Shown here: positions 22,347-34,446 of the stretch, one piece after another
Position numbering within the stretch: position 1 is the first letter of the stretch
Layout: each line of letters starts with the position of its first letter
Origin: Apostichopus parvimensis
Lineage: Eukaryota > Echinodermata > Holothuroidea > Aspidochirotida > Stichopodidae
DNA length: 43,325 nt
Assembly (NCBI GenBank): GCA_000934455.1
Contig: KN883807.1
Span: 24,804-68,128, forward strand
Direction: 5' to 3'
Notes under the pieces: generated by a model
Databases searched by the model: none
Seen by the model: the letters and a program-made list of their open reading frames with translations, nothing else
What the model was told of the DNA's origin: nothing
Position numbers and translations under genes: made by a program

Positions 22347-25300
22347 ACAGACGAACTAAACGCAACCGGAATTGACTTGACCGTTGCGTCGTGTATATTC
22401 GGGCAGTGTGCGGGAGTACCTACCAGGTTTAACCACTTTCTATGTCCCGACGGTCAGCTTCAGGAAAATAAAAACTAAATCTGCAGCGTTTTCCCGACTG
22501 ACTGTCGTCGGAGAGCGGTTGTTAATTCCTATAGCTGTCCAGTGTTAACAAATGCAGCCAATCACGGGAAAGTAATTTAACATGTGACGTAAACGAGCAA
22601 CGATCGTTAACAGACATCAGCCGTGCTGTACGCCGAGCAGTCGTTCTGTGTACGGGAGGGGGGGGGGGGTTAGTTATGATGATCAAGGGTCTTCACGACT
22701 ATCGAAAGGTAGACCGCGACGGTCGCGTTGAGCATATAGTCTCGTTCAGTTGAGACAATTTAAGACCATGGTTAAAACAAACTTCTAGCTAATTTCATTT
22801 TACTCAGCGTGGATTAATGAACCATCAATTAACGAATCTATGCAATTTAGACACATTTAATGTCATTGTGATATACTTATCACCTAAAGCATATAAAAGC
22901 ATATACATGAACTTTGGAAATATCCGATACTTTAAACTGAAATCTGAACAACAAGCTTATAAATTGTTGTATAATAAAATTAATGAAATGACCATATGAA
23001 GACTAAAATGCTGCCGCCATATGCGGATAGAATTGAAATATGACCATAGAGACTTTGGTACATAGAAACATTTCTTAGTCTCAAAAAAAAGGATATATTT
23101 TTGAAACAACAAAAAGAGAGAGTTTGTCGCTTGAGTGTATACACTTCAGCGTTATTTACACCAGTACTTTTCGATTACATCAATATATTATACAGAAAAA
23201 AATTGTTTGTTTTTTAATTCCCGAAACACACACCCACACATGCACTAGACGCACACACTGACGCACCCACGTTTGTTCGCTCCAATCAAGGTCTTTCACA
23301 ACAAACAACAAATTCTATCCAGTTTGCAAACTACACAGTATGACACTGCATTGAATTTCTGAGACTTAAATCTTGTCTGTATTATATTAAGCGGTTAATA
23401 GCTGAAATTATCATAAAAGGTAATTATTTCTTATTATCAGATTGATCTCTGAAATGGATGTTTCGTATAAACAAGATATGGTTAGGTCAGAAGGACGTTT
23501 CACCCCATAGAGGAAATCCATCTTCATAAGACGGATTCCGTCACTCGACACCTTCACGAATAGAATCAAACATCTCAAAGGACTGACATAAAATTGCTCG
23601 GATTCATGTCAAACCGCACGCGACTTGTAAAGTGTGACGAATTGTCTGTCGTTAAAGGGGCAAACAAAATAAAAAAAACCCACATATGTCAGTAGAGAAT
23701 TAACAGACGTATAACGGCCCTTTGAGACTATGGAACGCCAAACTGTTCAACAGATTTTGATAAGTTCACTCACATCACAGGCTTCTGTGTTATGTTTATA
23801 TCATGAACTTATTAAAATAACATCATCCTGGTATGTTTGTACATCAGCATCGTATTCTTTTACATCATCGATGTACATATTTATATCATCATTGTATATT
23901 TGTACATCATATTTGTATATTGCTGAGCCTTTTTATGTGTTCAATATGAGACATGCTATATAATATGCCAAGCCGATGTATAAACATCGTTATCATTACA
24001 TTTGGACCACTCAGTGTCAACTTAATAGGATAGTGAGCTGATGTTCTATTTTCTTATGAATATAATCTCACGCCCCCTCCCCTCACCTCCCCCAACTCCA
24101 ACCTTGTCCAACTTGGTCCTCTTATGTTCAACTTCATATTTCCTGTTATAAGTTTAACTTTGAAAGAATTAATACACGCCTACAGTTAGCTATGTTTCTC
24201 TTAGTTTTCAACGAACATTTGAAGGTTTCCTCACATTTAATATTAATCATTTGAAAGTCACCTTTAATAGTTACCACTTTTTAAATAGTTCGAAAGGTTA
24301 AAAGCTATAGACTGCAGAATCATTAAAATGCTCGCGTCAATTTGAACTACCATGCTTGAATTATTACCAGCATTTAAAATGACTTTCCATGTCTACGGAA
24401 ACCTATAAATGTCACCCAACAATCTCCGAGCCGTTTGATGTGTTGCTTTTCGAAATTCCTTCATTCTATGAATATCTTACATGTATAAGGATCAGATTAC
24501 TGTGGGTACATTAGGAGAATAAATTATGGCATGTAAATAAGGGGATCAGTCATGAAGGTGGGGTGGGGGAGGGGTTGGGGCGGCAGTAATTTCCTAGAAA
24601 AAAAGTCGACAGTTAACTCATTTGCTGCTATCTACATCCAGGGCTGCTACTGTTTAGATGAAACAGACCTAGTCATGATCATAGTATGGGAAGCTGCTTC
24701 GTTCGACTCTCGTCAAAACACTGCTTCGCGGGTCATTCCGAGCTATACTGCGCTCATGACTCAAATATCGATAAAGGTGTATATTTCCAATACCTACATA
24801 AACATGGAAGTAATGAATTTGAAGACATTCTCCATGCAGTGTGATATAGCGGAGATATTCTTGCTTCGACTTCTGTTTTCAGAATATGTTAATGTACACA
24901 TAACACTGTAGAGTGACCATTGCCCTTGGTAACATAAGAATGAAGTTACATGTGTCTTGGGGACTACTCAGTAACAGTTTGATTTGCGGTTACATGGTTT
25001 GCACAGTCAGCAAAAAGCATACAGTTTACTTTGTGTTACCTTGATTTTGCGGAAGCTGTTTTCTTTCCATAGAGTTTTAAAAGTGTATTAAAACGGAAAA
25101 CATATTTTGGCCATAGTCATAGCAATGTTCAAGTTATTGACAACCCTGCTCTTTTATGAAATGAGCCCAAAGTCCCAATAAAACTATTGCCAACAAATAT
25201 GGGTCTTAAGATACACTTGTTTTTTTTTTACTATGAAAGGATTTGATTGGCTGTTGTATTTATTACCGGTTTGCGATAAAGCACAGGTAATGCTTTCGAT

Positions 25301-25632
25301 GTATATAGGTGAGGTAATCTCCTATATGTGGCGTCAATTCGGCTCTCTTATCTAAGTTTATTGCGTGAATACTTAAAAATTGTGTCACGTGATATGTAGA
25401 ATATTGCTCCGAAAAAATCAATTTGATATCATAAGTTGCAAGTAAAAACAATTTTCGGAGACCATGTACGCTGATTAAAGCAATTAGGCAATATATTAAT
25501 GTTAAAACCAATTAATGGGTGTCATCAACATCAAATTAATGATTTTGGACAAGTGTCTTTGGTATTGTTTTAAAATATCACAAATTTCATTATGTTTTCA
25601 AGGCGACACGTTATCTAGTTGAACATCATTCA
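22347..25632. other. Stretch without a recognisable gene
   Basis: The first 300 bases are relatively GC-rich and include CCAATCA near 22558 and a poly(G) tract at 22658-22669. A CA-rich patch lies at about 23226-23275. A 120-codon frame at 24552-24911 (plus) has no recognised domain, and its beginning is G-rich low-complexity sequence. Confidence 0.4.
22658..22669. repeat. Poly(G) tract, 12 bases
   Basis: Twelve consecutive G, preceded by CGGGA. Confidence 0.9.
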
Positions 25633-25646
25633 ATTACTATGGCAAC
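25633..25646. promoter_or_regulatory. X-box-like motif ATTACTATGGCAAC
   Basis: The right half (ATGGCAAC) is a perfect RFX half-site; the left half fits the degenerate RYYNYY rule. Function is unproven and no neighbouring gene is recognised. Confidence 0.25.
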
Positions 25647-26380
25647 CGCTGGTTTTTCTTCACATAAATGACATATACACTTGTGCAATTTGAATAATTA
25701 ATTTGGTAGATGAGGCTATAACGTTTGCAGAGAGAAGATTTAATTCATTAGCTATATGTCGTAATTTATTTTATTTTTATTTTTACAAATTACAACTTTT
25801 CTTATTAAAATTTTGACGATGTAGGAACTTCATTCTATGCCAAAAACTGTATTAAAATCTCAATCTCTTCAACATGAAAGTATCAGAATTGAGACAAATA
25901 TTGCTTTTTTTTTTGTCGTTGTTGTACTTTCTCGTACGGTATATAACAGATAAAAGAGAACTTATTGATACTTATTGATACTGTCGGAAAATATTATTTT
26001 AACGCTTTCGTATTTCACCGCCGGAACTAGCGTCGACCATATCGTACATGTGCTTGATCGCTATATAGCTGTATTGTGGCATTAAATGCAGTTGGCCCAG
26101 CATGCATTGTACGCACTTCGATGTGAAGATTACAACACAGTTTCTGTCAGTTTCGTTATATATAATAGTTATCTTGTTTATTCCCCAGTAATTAACAACG
26201 TTCGCCTTTTGCTCACTTTATTTCACCCTTAGGTTTATAGTCTGACCTCGTAAACTTGCGATATGCTTGTTCTTTTGCCAGGTCTCCACCACTTTCGCAA
26301 TGTTGTTGGTAATGATGTAACACTGCCATTTTCTGTACAATAAACGTTTCATATATATACATTATACCTAGTTTAAATTT

Positions 26381-26400
26381 AGATGGATGGATGGATGGAA
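26381..26400. repeat. ATGG microsatellite
   Basis: Four to five copies of ATGG (AGATGGATGGATGGATGG). Confidence 0.85.
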
Positions 26401-29022
26401 AGAAACAAATAATTTCAAGTTGTTGTTGTTGTTATTGATGTTTACTTCTTTAAGTAACCATGATCACGTTATTGAGTGTGGAGGAGTAGATTGGTTGATT
26501 GTTTGGGGTCTTCTGCCAAACTCTCCCTTTTCAATGGTTCCAAATGTTTGGCTTTGAGTGAATGCATTCTCGATGGTAATTAGTCTGTCGTTGAATTGTT
26601 GACATACAGACACAACACAACACAGACAGAAAGACAATACCACTTACCATAAGGGCTGTCCATTACTGTGCCTGTCTATAACACAATAGGCGATTATAAA
26701 TAACGAATGCTAGTATCTAAAAGCCAAGGACATTCATATTAACCAAATGGTTTTTTATTTTTATTTTATTTTTTTATTTTTGTAGCGACAATCCTGTTTG
26801 TGTAATTGGGAAAATATAGTAATAACATACATGTGAAAACATCGTTCATTTTGACAAATTAAATTCAAGTTTCGTACATGCGGTTCGTTCGTAAATGCAC
26901 CTGCACTGAATCCGTGCGTGTGCAGCTGTGTAAGTATAAATTCAGGTTCTAACGTAGGTACTACCGTATATATTAAACAAGAAATAAAAAAAACACGAGA
27001 TATTGCCAACTTATTTATAGTTTGAATTATTGGTTATATTAACATGGCGGATACTGTTGCTTCACGGTGGGCCACAACACAAATATATACACAATAGTTG
27101 ATCTATTATGCCATATGCTATGTGTGGTATACAAGCAATAAATATATAATCAAATTTGTGGTAAATTTGAACTCAAAAATAAATACAGAAAGGTCAACAA
27201 CCAATTCATTTGTCAAAACGTTATAAATTGGTCAAAATATTCAGCATTTTTCTTGTTTTGGAGGGAAAAGTTACCCGAATCTGGTTGGATACATACATAC
27301 CCAATGTTCGGTAAAATATTTAACCAAATTGTCCTAGAGTGCAAATATATACAAAATAGTTTACCTATTATAGTCAATATGTCACTGTGACATTACGATA
27401 AAGTATTTGGTAATGAAATGTAGTGTCGAGCAAATTAAGGTATTTAATATTGATTGTTTTGTATTAAATTTATTTATTTCGTTTGTTTTTTTCCTTCTTA
27501 CTTTTGAAAAGGATAAATGATGTAAATATTTACATGTTTTGATGATATTTTTAAGAGGTATGAGTTTGAAAACCAAACAATAGTTTCACATAATCTCTAA
27601 GGGATTTCTTGAGAAAAACATGGCGAGTTAATTAACATTCAATCGATCTCTTGAGATAAGTACTCAAGGCTAACTAAATGACGGCGTTTAATTTTGTCTA
27701 TTTATATACTGATATTTCAAGACACTTTCTTCATTTCTACACTATCGTCAAATATACTTCTTTCAACCTGAATATACATATATATTTTAAGCAAATAATA
27801 AGTCTTTTCACTTCTCACAGACAAACAAAGAAATCTGTTGTGCCAGCTAAGAGCAATAAATAATACAATAGTAACAACATACATATACACAAACAAACAA
27901 TTTCAGCATTGGTCAACGGTTCCGAGATTAATTTGATTTTAGTAAACCACAGAATTTTGAGGGGATGATATCATGATTAGACCTCTGTCGAGTTGTTGGT
28001 TTGTTATTATTTTATTTTCGACCTTTTTAATGGGAACTTTGAATGAGTTCGTAGTAATTAAGCATTTTATCTTCACTTCAGAATTGACCTTGTCTGTTTG
28101 TGGTCTTACCAGAAATAACACGCACACACTATACGTTTATGCTTATGGTGGTATGTATATGCTACTTTGACGGAAAGGTTAATAACAGAGTCCATGGAAC
28201 TTTCAAGTTCATTGCTACTGACTGTGGTAATGAAATAGAGTATGTTTACTCATTTATCTTCGTGTGTCGGGTTTACGAATATACAGGTATGACATAGTGA
28301 AATATATAAAAAATGTAAGAAGTAGTAATTATTCAAAATAATTTAATAAGAGAAATTTATAATTTTCAAATAGACAGTTTGGATTTCGAAATTGGATTTC
28401 AACTTATCATCCGGTTCATTCAAGGACTTTAGTAATAAAGCTTTTTGTTTTCCAATACGGTCCAAGATATTGAGATGCAAAAATGTTGGGCCGATCTGAT
28501 GACTTTTAAACGAAGGATCCGTATACTCAATTAGTGCAATTTTGTGGGTCGGCTATTTTAAACCGGCAGTATTGAAAATGTTTTGCAGGCCCAATAGGGC
28601 CAGCGAGCGACGTACGGATTATCCAAAATGTAGGTTATCACCTGATAGCGAAAAAAGGACCCAAACAAGGGCAGAAGAGCAGTATAAATCCAGTCAACTG
28701 TTTTAATACGAACATTTGATGTCTAAGACCTGAACCACACTCCGTAGATACACAGCCTTCAATTACCTCTACATGCGTAGTATTGCGTACCACAAAGTGT
28801 TATATTTCTTTCCTTTCGGAGAACTACGGAAGTATTCATTCATTTTGTTTGGATTCGTATAAACATATAACTAACACAGAGAACACTCCGGCTAGATTAG
28901 TATCCTTAATAAATTTTACTATTATACGTTCACAGATTATCGATATAGAAGCAATGGTTAAACATATGGAGTACTCTGAAGTTATAATTATTTAGTTTTG
29001 ACTAATATGCAATAACATTCTC

Positions 29023-29030
29023 TGACGTCA
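29023..29030. promoter_or_regulatory. CRE palindrome TGACGTCA
   Basis: A perfect TGACGTCA in the context TTCTCTGACGTCATTCATT, about 170 bp before the foldback element. Confidence 0.3.
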
Positions 29031-29199
29031 TTCATTTTGTTAGCATATGATAAATAGAGTGACACTGTCTCTAAACAGGACTGACTTATAGTGAGATGAC
29101 GCAGCCGGTTATCACAGAGTTCTTAGAATGAAATGATCGTCATAGTGGAATTGTTGATGATAAAGAGAAACATTAGTAGATTTAGCTTGCTTTAAATAA

Positions 29200-29365
29200 G
29201 GGGTTAATCAACGGTCTAGCGTGCGTTACTCACAGGATTAATGCACGATCGGGGGATAATGCAAGCGATGCACGAGGGCGGAGCCCGAGTGCATCCAGCG
29301 ATAGCATTAACACCAGGAGTGCATTAATCATGTGAGTAACGCACGCTAGACCGTTGATTAACCCC
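29200..29365. mobile_element. Foldback element with 47-bp arms
   Basis: The arm at 29200-29246 (GGGGTTAATCAACGGTCTAG onward) is the reverse complement of 29319-29365 with only one mismatch in 47. The 72-bp centre is itself partly palindromic (GATGCACGAGGGC…GCCCGAGTGCATC), so the whole 166 bp could fold into one long hairpin or cruciform. There is no coding capacity. The near-identity of the arms implies a recent insertion or ongoing arm-to-arm conversion. The word TTACTCACAGGATTAA from the arm recurs at about 29475-29490, just outside the element. I see no target duplication and do not assign a family. Confidence 0.85.
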
Positions 29366-29554
29366 GTTCATTCATACACTACCATTTGTGTGGGGGAAAA
29401 ATCATAAAACAAAACATTTTTGGTTACATATAACCAAAGATTTATTAAAGTGATGCCCCGTAATTTTACCGTGCCTTACTCACAGGATTAACCACGGTCA
29501 GCTGACCTGAATGGACCAATAGGATTTAGGAATCTTTACTAAGTATGAATGAAC
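29366..29554. repeat. Second inverted-repeat structure abutting the foldback
   Basis: GTTCATTCATAC at 29366-29377 is exactly mirrored by GTATGAATGAAC at 29543-29554. The interior holds a perfect 8-bp-arm palindrome (TTTGGTTA-CATA-TAACCAAA at 29419-29438) and CGTGCCTTACTCACAGGATTAA at about 29469-29490, which is close to the arm sequence of the neighbouring foldback. The adjacency, starting on the very next base after 29365, suggests a nested or composite element. Confidence 0.65.
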
Positions 29555-29651
29555 CATGGATCATTACAGCTGTGATAACGTAACACACTGTCAGTACTGT
29601 GGACTTGTAGTCGACGAGCACAACAGTGTTAATACGAGCACATGTCCCTAA

Positions 29652-30175
29652 CTCGAGTACAAGTACGTAACCTGGACTATTATCTATAATATTTCCGAAA
29701 TGTCCAAATGCGAGTACACTTCAAATTGTTATACGTATCTATGCCTTATGCCTTACGAATACAGGCCTCCAAGCTCGAGTACAAGTACGTAACTTGGACC
29801 ATTATCTATAATATTTCCGAAATGTCCAAATGCGAGTACACTTCCAATTGTTACGTGTATATGGCTTACGAATACAGGCCTCTAAGCTCGAGTACAAGTA
29901 CGTAACTTGGACTATTATCTATAATATTTCCGAAATGTCCAAATGCGAGTAACCTTCCAATTGTTACGTGTATATGGCTTACGAATACAGGCCTCTAAGC
30001 TCGAGTACAAGTACGTAACTTGGACTATTATCTATAATATTTCCGAAATGTCCAAATGCGAGTAAACTTCCAATTGTTACGTGTATATGGCTTACGAATA
30101 CAGGCCTCTAAGCTCGAGTACAAGTACGTCATCTTGCATTAGTGTATAATACATTTCCAAATGCCGGAGAGCGAG
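29652..30175. repeat. 113-bp tandem array, about 4.5 units
   Basis: The word CTCGAGTACAAGTACGT starts at 29652, 29774, 29887, 30000 and 30113, so the spacing is 122 and then 113 bp three times. Each unit reads CTCGAGTACAAGTACGTAAC, TTGGACTATTATCTATAATA, TTTCCGAAATGTCCAAATGC, GAGTA-ACTTCCAATTGTTA and CGTGTATATGGCTTACGAAT, then ACAGGCCTCTAAG. Units three to four are nearly identical; the first unit and the tail after 30120 are diverged. Flanking GTAC-rich fragments (about 29600-29650 and 30160-30245) extend the repeat and resemble the segment at 1155-1440. Confidence 0.92.
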
Positions 30176-30245
30176 TACCACTTCACGCAGGCTAGTATTA
30201 TAGTACAGTTAACGATACTAGAATAAGAGTACATTAACGGACCCA

Positions 30246-30805
30246 CGACTACAATTCTGCTGCAGTCTAAAGGCCACTTTCATATTGAACCAACCTTTAT
30301 AACTGTAATTCAAAACTTATTTGAGTCGCAATTTGAAATCACAGTAATATTTAAAAGCAAAGTTTTTTCATTTTTTTCTTCACCAGGGAGCAGAAACATA
30401 CATGTTTTGTTTCATCTTCGTATTTTCTGTCATGTCCTGAACAATGCCATGATGTACAAAACATAATCTGAACCATTAGGTACCGATGAAATTCATACGA
30501 TCATAAGAATTTTAGTGAAATTTATATTGCTTCAGAAAAAAATAGTAGTTCAACGCTAGGACTGGTAGTTATTTAGTAAAATGTATCGTACGGTTTGATA
30601 ATGACAAACTCGAGCTAGAAAGTATGAGCTAAATACATGATTTACTGAAAATCAATGTTAGGAGAGTTAAATGGGAATTTTTACTGTCTTTTCTTGACTA
30701 TTGATCAATTAAGCCAATTAAGTTACCATATATGTTTCAAAATTGTCTCTGCACAATATTGAGAACACAAATATAATAAGTAGTTAAATAGTCACTGGAA
30801 AGTGG
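30246..30805. other. Stretch without a recognisable gene
   Basis: AT-rich sequence between the tandem array and the assembly gap, with nothing recognisable in it. Confidence 0.4.
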
Positions 30806-31310
30806 NNNNNNNNNNNNNNNNNNNNNNNNNNNNNNNNNNNNNNNNNNNNNNNNNNNNNNNNNNNNNNNNNNNNNNNNNNNNNNNNNNNNNNNNNNNNNNN
30901 NNNNNNNNNNNNNNNNNNNNNNNNNNNNNNNNNNNNNNNNNNNNNNNNNNNNNNNNNNNNNNNNNNNNNNNNNNNNNNNNNNNNNNNNNNNNNNNNNNNN
31001 NNNNNNNNNNNNNNNNNNNNNNNNNNNNNNNNNNNNNNNNNNNNNNNNNNNNNNNNNNNNNNNNNNNNNNNNNNNNNNNNNNNNNNNNNNNNNNNNNNNN
31101 NNNNNNNNNNNNNNNNNNNNNNNNNNNNNNNNNNNNNNNNNNNNNNNNNNNNNNNNNNNNNNNNNNNNNNNNNNNNNNNNNNNNNNNNNNNNNNNNNNNN
31201 NNNNNNNNNNNNNNNNNNNNNNNNNNNNNNNNNNNNNNNNNNNNNNNNNNNNNNNNNNNNNNNNNNNNNNNNNNNNNNNNNNNNNNNNNNNNNNNNNNNN
31301 NNNNNNNNNN
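30806..31310. other. Assembly gap, 505 N
   Basis: A run of 505 N. A non-round length suggests an estimated gap from paired or long-range data. Apparent open frames across it are artefacts of N. Confidence 0.98.
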
Positions 31311-34181
31311 TATGAATCGTTTTATTGTATTTACCTGACGTGTTGTCCATGGTGTCGATCTAATCCTTTCGACTCCTGGTAAGTTGATAATAATTATCTC
31401 ACAGTGACTTCATAATGACATGTCCCGTTAGTCCTTCAGACAGAAAAATCTTCGTCAATGCAACCTTCTTTTTTTTTTTAAATAAACCTCCAGGGATTTC
31501 CTTGGGACGCGAAATGGCAATACTGACGCTTCGAAATCAATAACTTAAAAAACGAACTTAATTACGTAACATCATTACAAGACCGATGAACAATTCGGTA
31601 TAGCTTTATTTAGATTCTGTTTTACCACTGGTAAATAAAATGTATTCTTTTGAAAGATTTTAGTCAGAAAACCAAGTTCACATTTGTTAGCTCCATTCCG
31701 TATATACTTCTAAAGACTTATTGGCTTCGGAGACATCTCCAAATGATTTTTTCTAACCACGCGCGTTCAACATTTTTCCTCATGTCAGACTCTCGCGTCA
31801 AAATTCTTAGATGTAATAACTATGTTTATTTTCTAACCATACATGTCAGGTATAATCAAAACTCACAATGCTGCCTCGTATTTTGACACCGCTCGCTGCT
31901 AAAATGAAATGAGGCTTTCTATTGGTCGATATGAAATAAATAGGCGGAGCTACCGTAGACGTGTTGGTATTGTGTAAACGACCATCCATAAAAATGCGAC
32001 GCGCGTGTTTAAAGTGACGAGAGAGTGTCACGTTTGATTGATAATTCTGTTATCTGTGATCAGGACAAACAATTGCCTCCAATAAATCGTAGAAAATATT
32101 CTAAAGAGAACCCTAAATTCGTGTTTTCTTTTTGGCTTTTCACTTATTTATTTGTGCGTAACCAGTGACAGACATATAGCTAACAGTGTAAAATGCAATA
32201 TTTTGCTAGTCCATTTTTCAGATTCTCGTTTTGGTAGCCACTAAAAATAATAATTCATCTGCATCTGACTGTCTTGTTATAGTGTTAATTAAAACTCTTA
32301 TGTTTGTGAGACTTGATTATACAATTTCTTTTTGTTACCAGTTCTGTACTCTATGTACATTTTAAAAGGTTATGGACCAGACTTCAGCTTGGCCATTTAA
32401 AGATAACAGCAAATCATCTGATTTGGAATACTTAGAAAAAGTGTCACAAATTTACGTTTCATTATGAAGAAAAAAGAATTGTTTCCCATTTGGAAGATGT
32501 ATATTCATTGAACATTGTACACTCCGTCCTGGCGAATTTTTAATTTCATAAATTTAACATTTTCGGTGTGAAATGGAAGCTATCAAAACGTACATGTAGG
32601 CGTTCTTATTTGTGGCTATCACACCCACTATATATTTCAGACAAATATGAAGAAAATGTCCAATGATGCAAGAATTTTTCGTCTGCCCACAGGGTAACAC
32701 CTACTAGCTTAAAAAATATGGATTTCCAAAGCAATTGAAACTCCAATGTGCCTGACGAAACATTATAGTCAAACCATGTTTCTCTTGGACTATCAAAATA
32801 TTGAATGGTATTTCTTAAGCTTTTCGTCACATATTACCAATAAAATAATTTCAGACAGGTTAAAGAATGGAATAATTTAATTTTAAATTTTGATTAGAAA
32901 ACTTCAAACTTAACAAATGAAAGCGATTATTATTAATTTTGATATGATAATTCAATGTCTAAAACTTTGTGATTCCTTTCTTCCTTTTTTATCTTAATAT
33001 TTCTTTAAAAAATTTAATGAAATTCTAAGAATTGAGAACATTGACAGCTCAGCAAAACATTTTAAGTGCATCACTTTTTCACGGATAAATCCAACTCAAA
33101 GACTCTAAAAGGAAAATAAAGTTTTCAAAGAACATATACCATTATGTTATCAGAAGCCACCTACTGTGATCCACTTTCCGGAGTAAATACGTAAACCGGC
33201 TTTAGCCAATCAAAATAGGTTACATCATTACATCAACTTTATTAGGACGTTAGGCACAATTATACTGTTATAGAATTGTCAAATAAACAGCGTGGAATAG
33301 TTTGATCTCTTTAAGCTATAAGTGTTACCTTGTCTTTCATGGGAATCTCCATTTAATATCTATAATGCGATTAACATTGTCTTAAATTTGTAAAAACATA
33401 ATCATATGTGTTCTTATTTTGTACACTTATTATTGTGCTCTTAGCATCGCGAAGTTACCACATACCACTCTATATATGCTACGATTCTGCTATGTAGTGA
33501 TTGCAACGCATGTGCGTTCATATGAATCGCTGAGTCCGTCGATTCGAATTTGTTTTATTTCTTGTTGAATACAGACAATGGAATATTGTTTATACTTATC
33601 GGCTTGATACATCCCCTACATTTTTACAAACTACAACGTTAACGAATGACATCTTGTATACCTTGGAAAGTTCACTCAAACACTATTTGTATGTGTTCTG
33701 TAAGCTACCGATAAAGAACCACACGATCATTCAACAAGAAATGCCATTGACATGACCTTGGTTTCGGAAATGCAAGACTTTAAGTATTTTGTCGATTTAA
33801 GTTTCTCCTAATTTAGCTTGTGAAAAATAGCTCTTAGACACGTTTTATTCCTAACGAACATCTTTATTGACAAAGTCGGGTTTTATTGTAAAGAACCAAA
33901 TATTGGTTAAAGAGCATTCCCCTCCTTACGCCCCTTCCCCAAATAAACCAAATTTGGCACTGCCTGCTTTTGTTGATAAACATACCAAACGGCTGTAATT
34001 GAGGGCCCCCTCTAGAAAGGAGACAACAGGAACAAAGTTTGGTTAAATGAAGCATAACAACTTGTAAATTCTATTTCAATTGTCCTTCATGGCAAGTCTA
34101 ACAATTTAGACTTAGCAAGTAAACTTCAATGTCTAAGACAAGTTCTAAGCGACAGCATCGCAGAGAAAGCATCGTGTTTTT
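31311..34181. other. Stretch without a recognisable gene
   Basis: A small CpG-richer patch at about 31750-32035 includes an inverted CCAAT box (CTATTGGTC) and GGCGGAGC, which could be promoter-like, but I cannot attach a gene to it. The rest is AT-rich with short frames only. Confidence 0.35.
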
Positions 34182-34446
34182 GTCAGTATTTATTTTCCTT
34201 TGAATAACGTTGTAATGAATCTGGAAGAGCAATGATTGATAAATCGGCTAGAATCGGCTAGAATCTGCTAGGTCGATAACTTGATTTACGCCATGATGAA
34301 TAACTTTGTTTCTCAGTATATTTTAATGTTAGGTATAAGTTATAGGAGCCCCGTTTTGAATGACGTTGTATTGAATCTAGCATAACAACTATTGATAAAT
34401 CTTCTAGAATCGGCTAGATCGAACAATTGATTTGCAGCCATGTTGT
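34182..34446. repeat. Diverged tandem duplication, unit about 130 bp
   Basis: 34182-34298 and 34312-34446 align in order: TCAGTAT-TATTTT, TTGAAT-ACGTTGTA-TGAATCT, ATTGATAAATC, TCTAGAATCGGCTAGATCGA/GGCTAGAATCTGCTAGGTCG, ACTTGATTT and GCCATG-TG. The first copy also has a local duplication of AATCGGCTAG. No coding content is evident. Confidence 0.7.

Larger units (their letters stand above)
25647..29199. other. Stretch without a recognisable gene
   Basis: Only short AT-rich open frames, an ATGG microsatellite (26381-26400) and a CRE at 29023 are seen. Confidence 0.4.

Noticed and set aside
24552-24911. Plus-strand 120-codon frame
   Set aside because: It begins in G-rich low-complexity sequence, shows no recognisable motif and has no splice or promoter support. 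One frame of this length is possible by chance in 43 kb.
30784-31350. Long frames across 30.8-31.3 kb on both strands
   Set aside because: They consist almost entirely of the 505-N assembly gap.
31846-32031. Minus-strand 61-codon frame in a CpG-richer patch with CCAAT and GC-box-like words
   Set aside because: There is no domain, no clear TATA/initiator pair and no splice continuation. The patch may be promoter-like but is not supportable as a gene.
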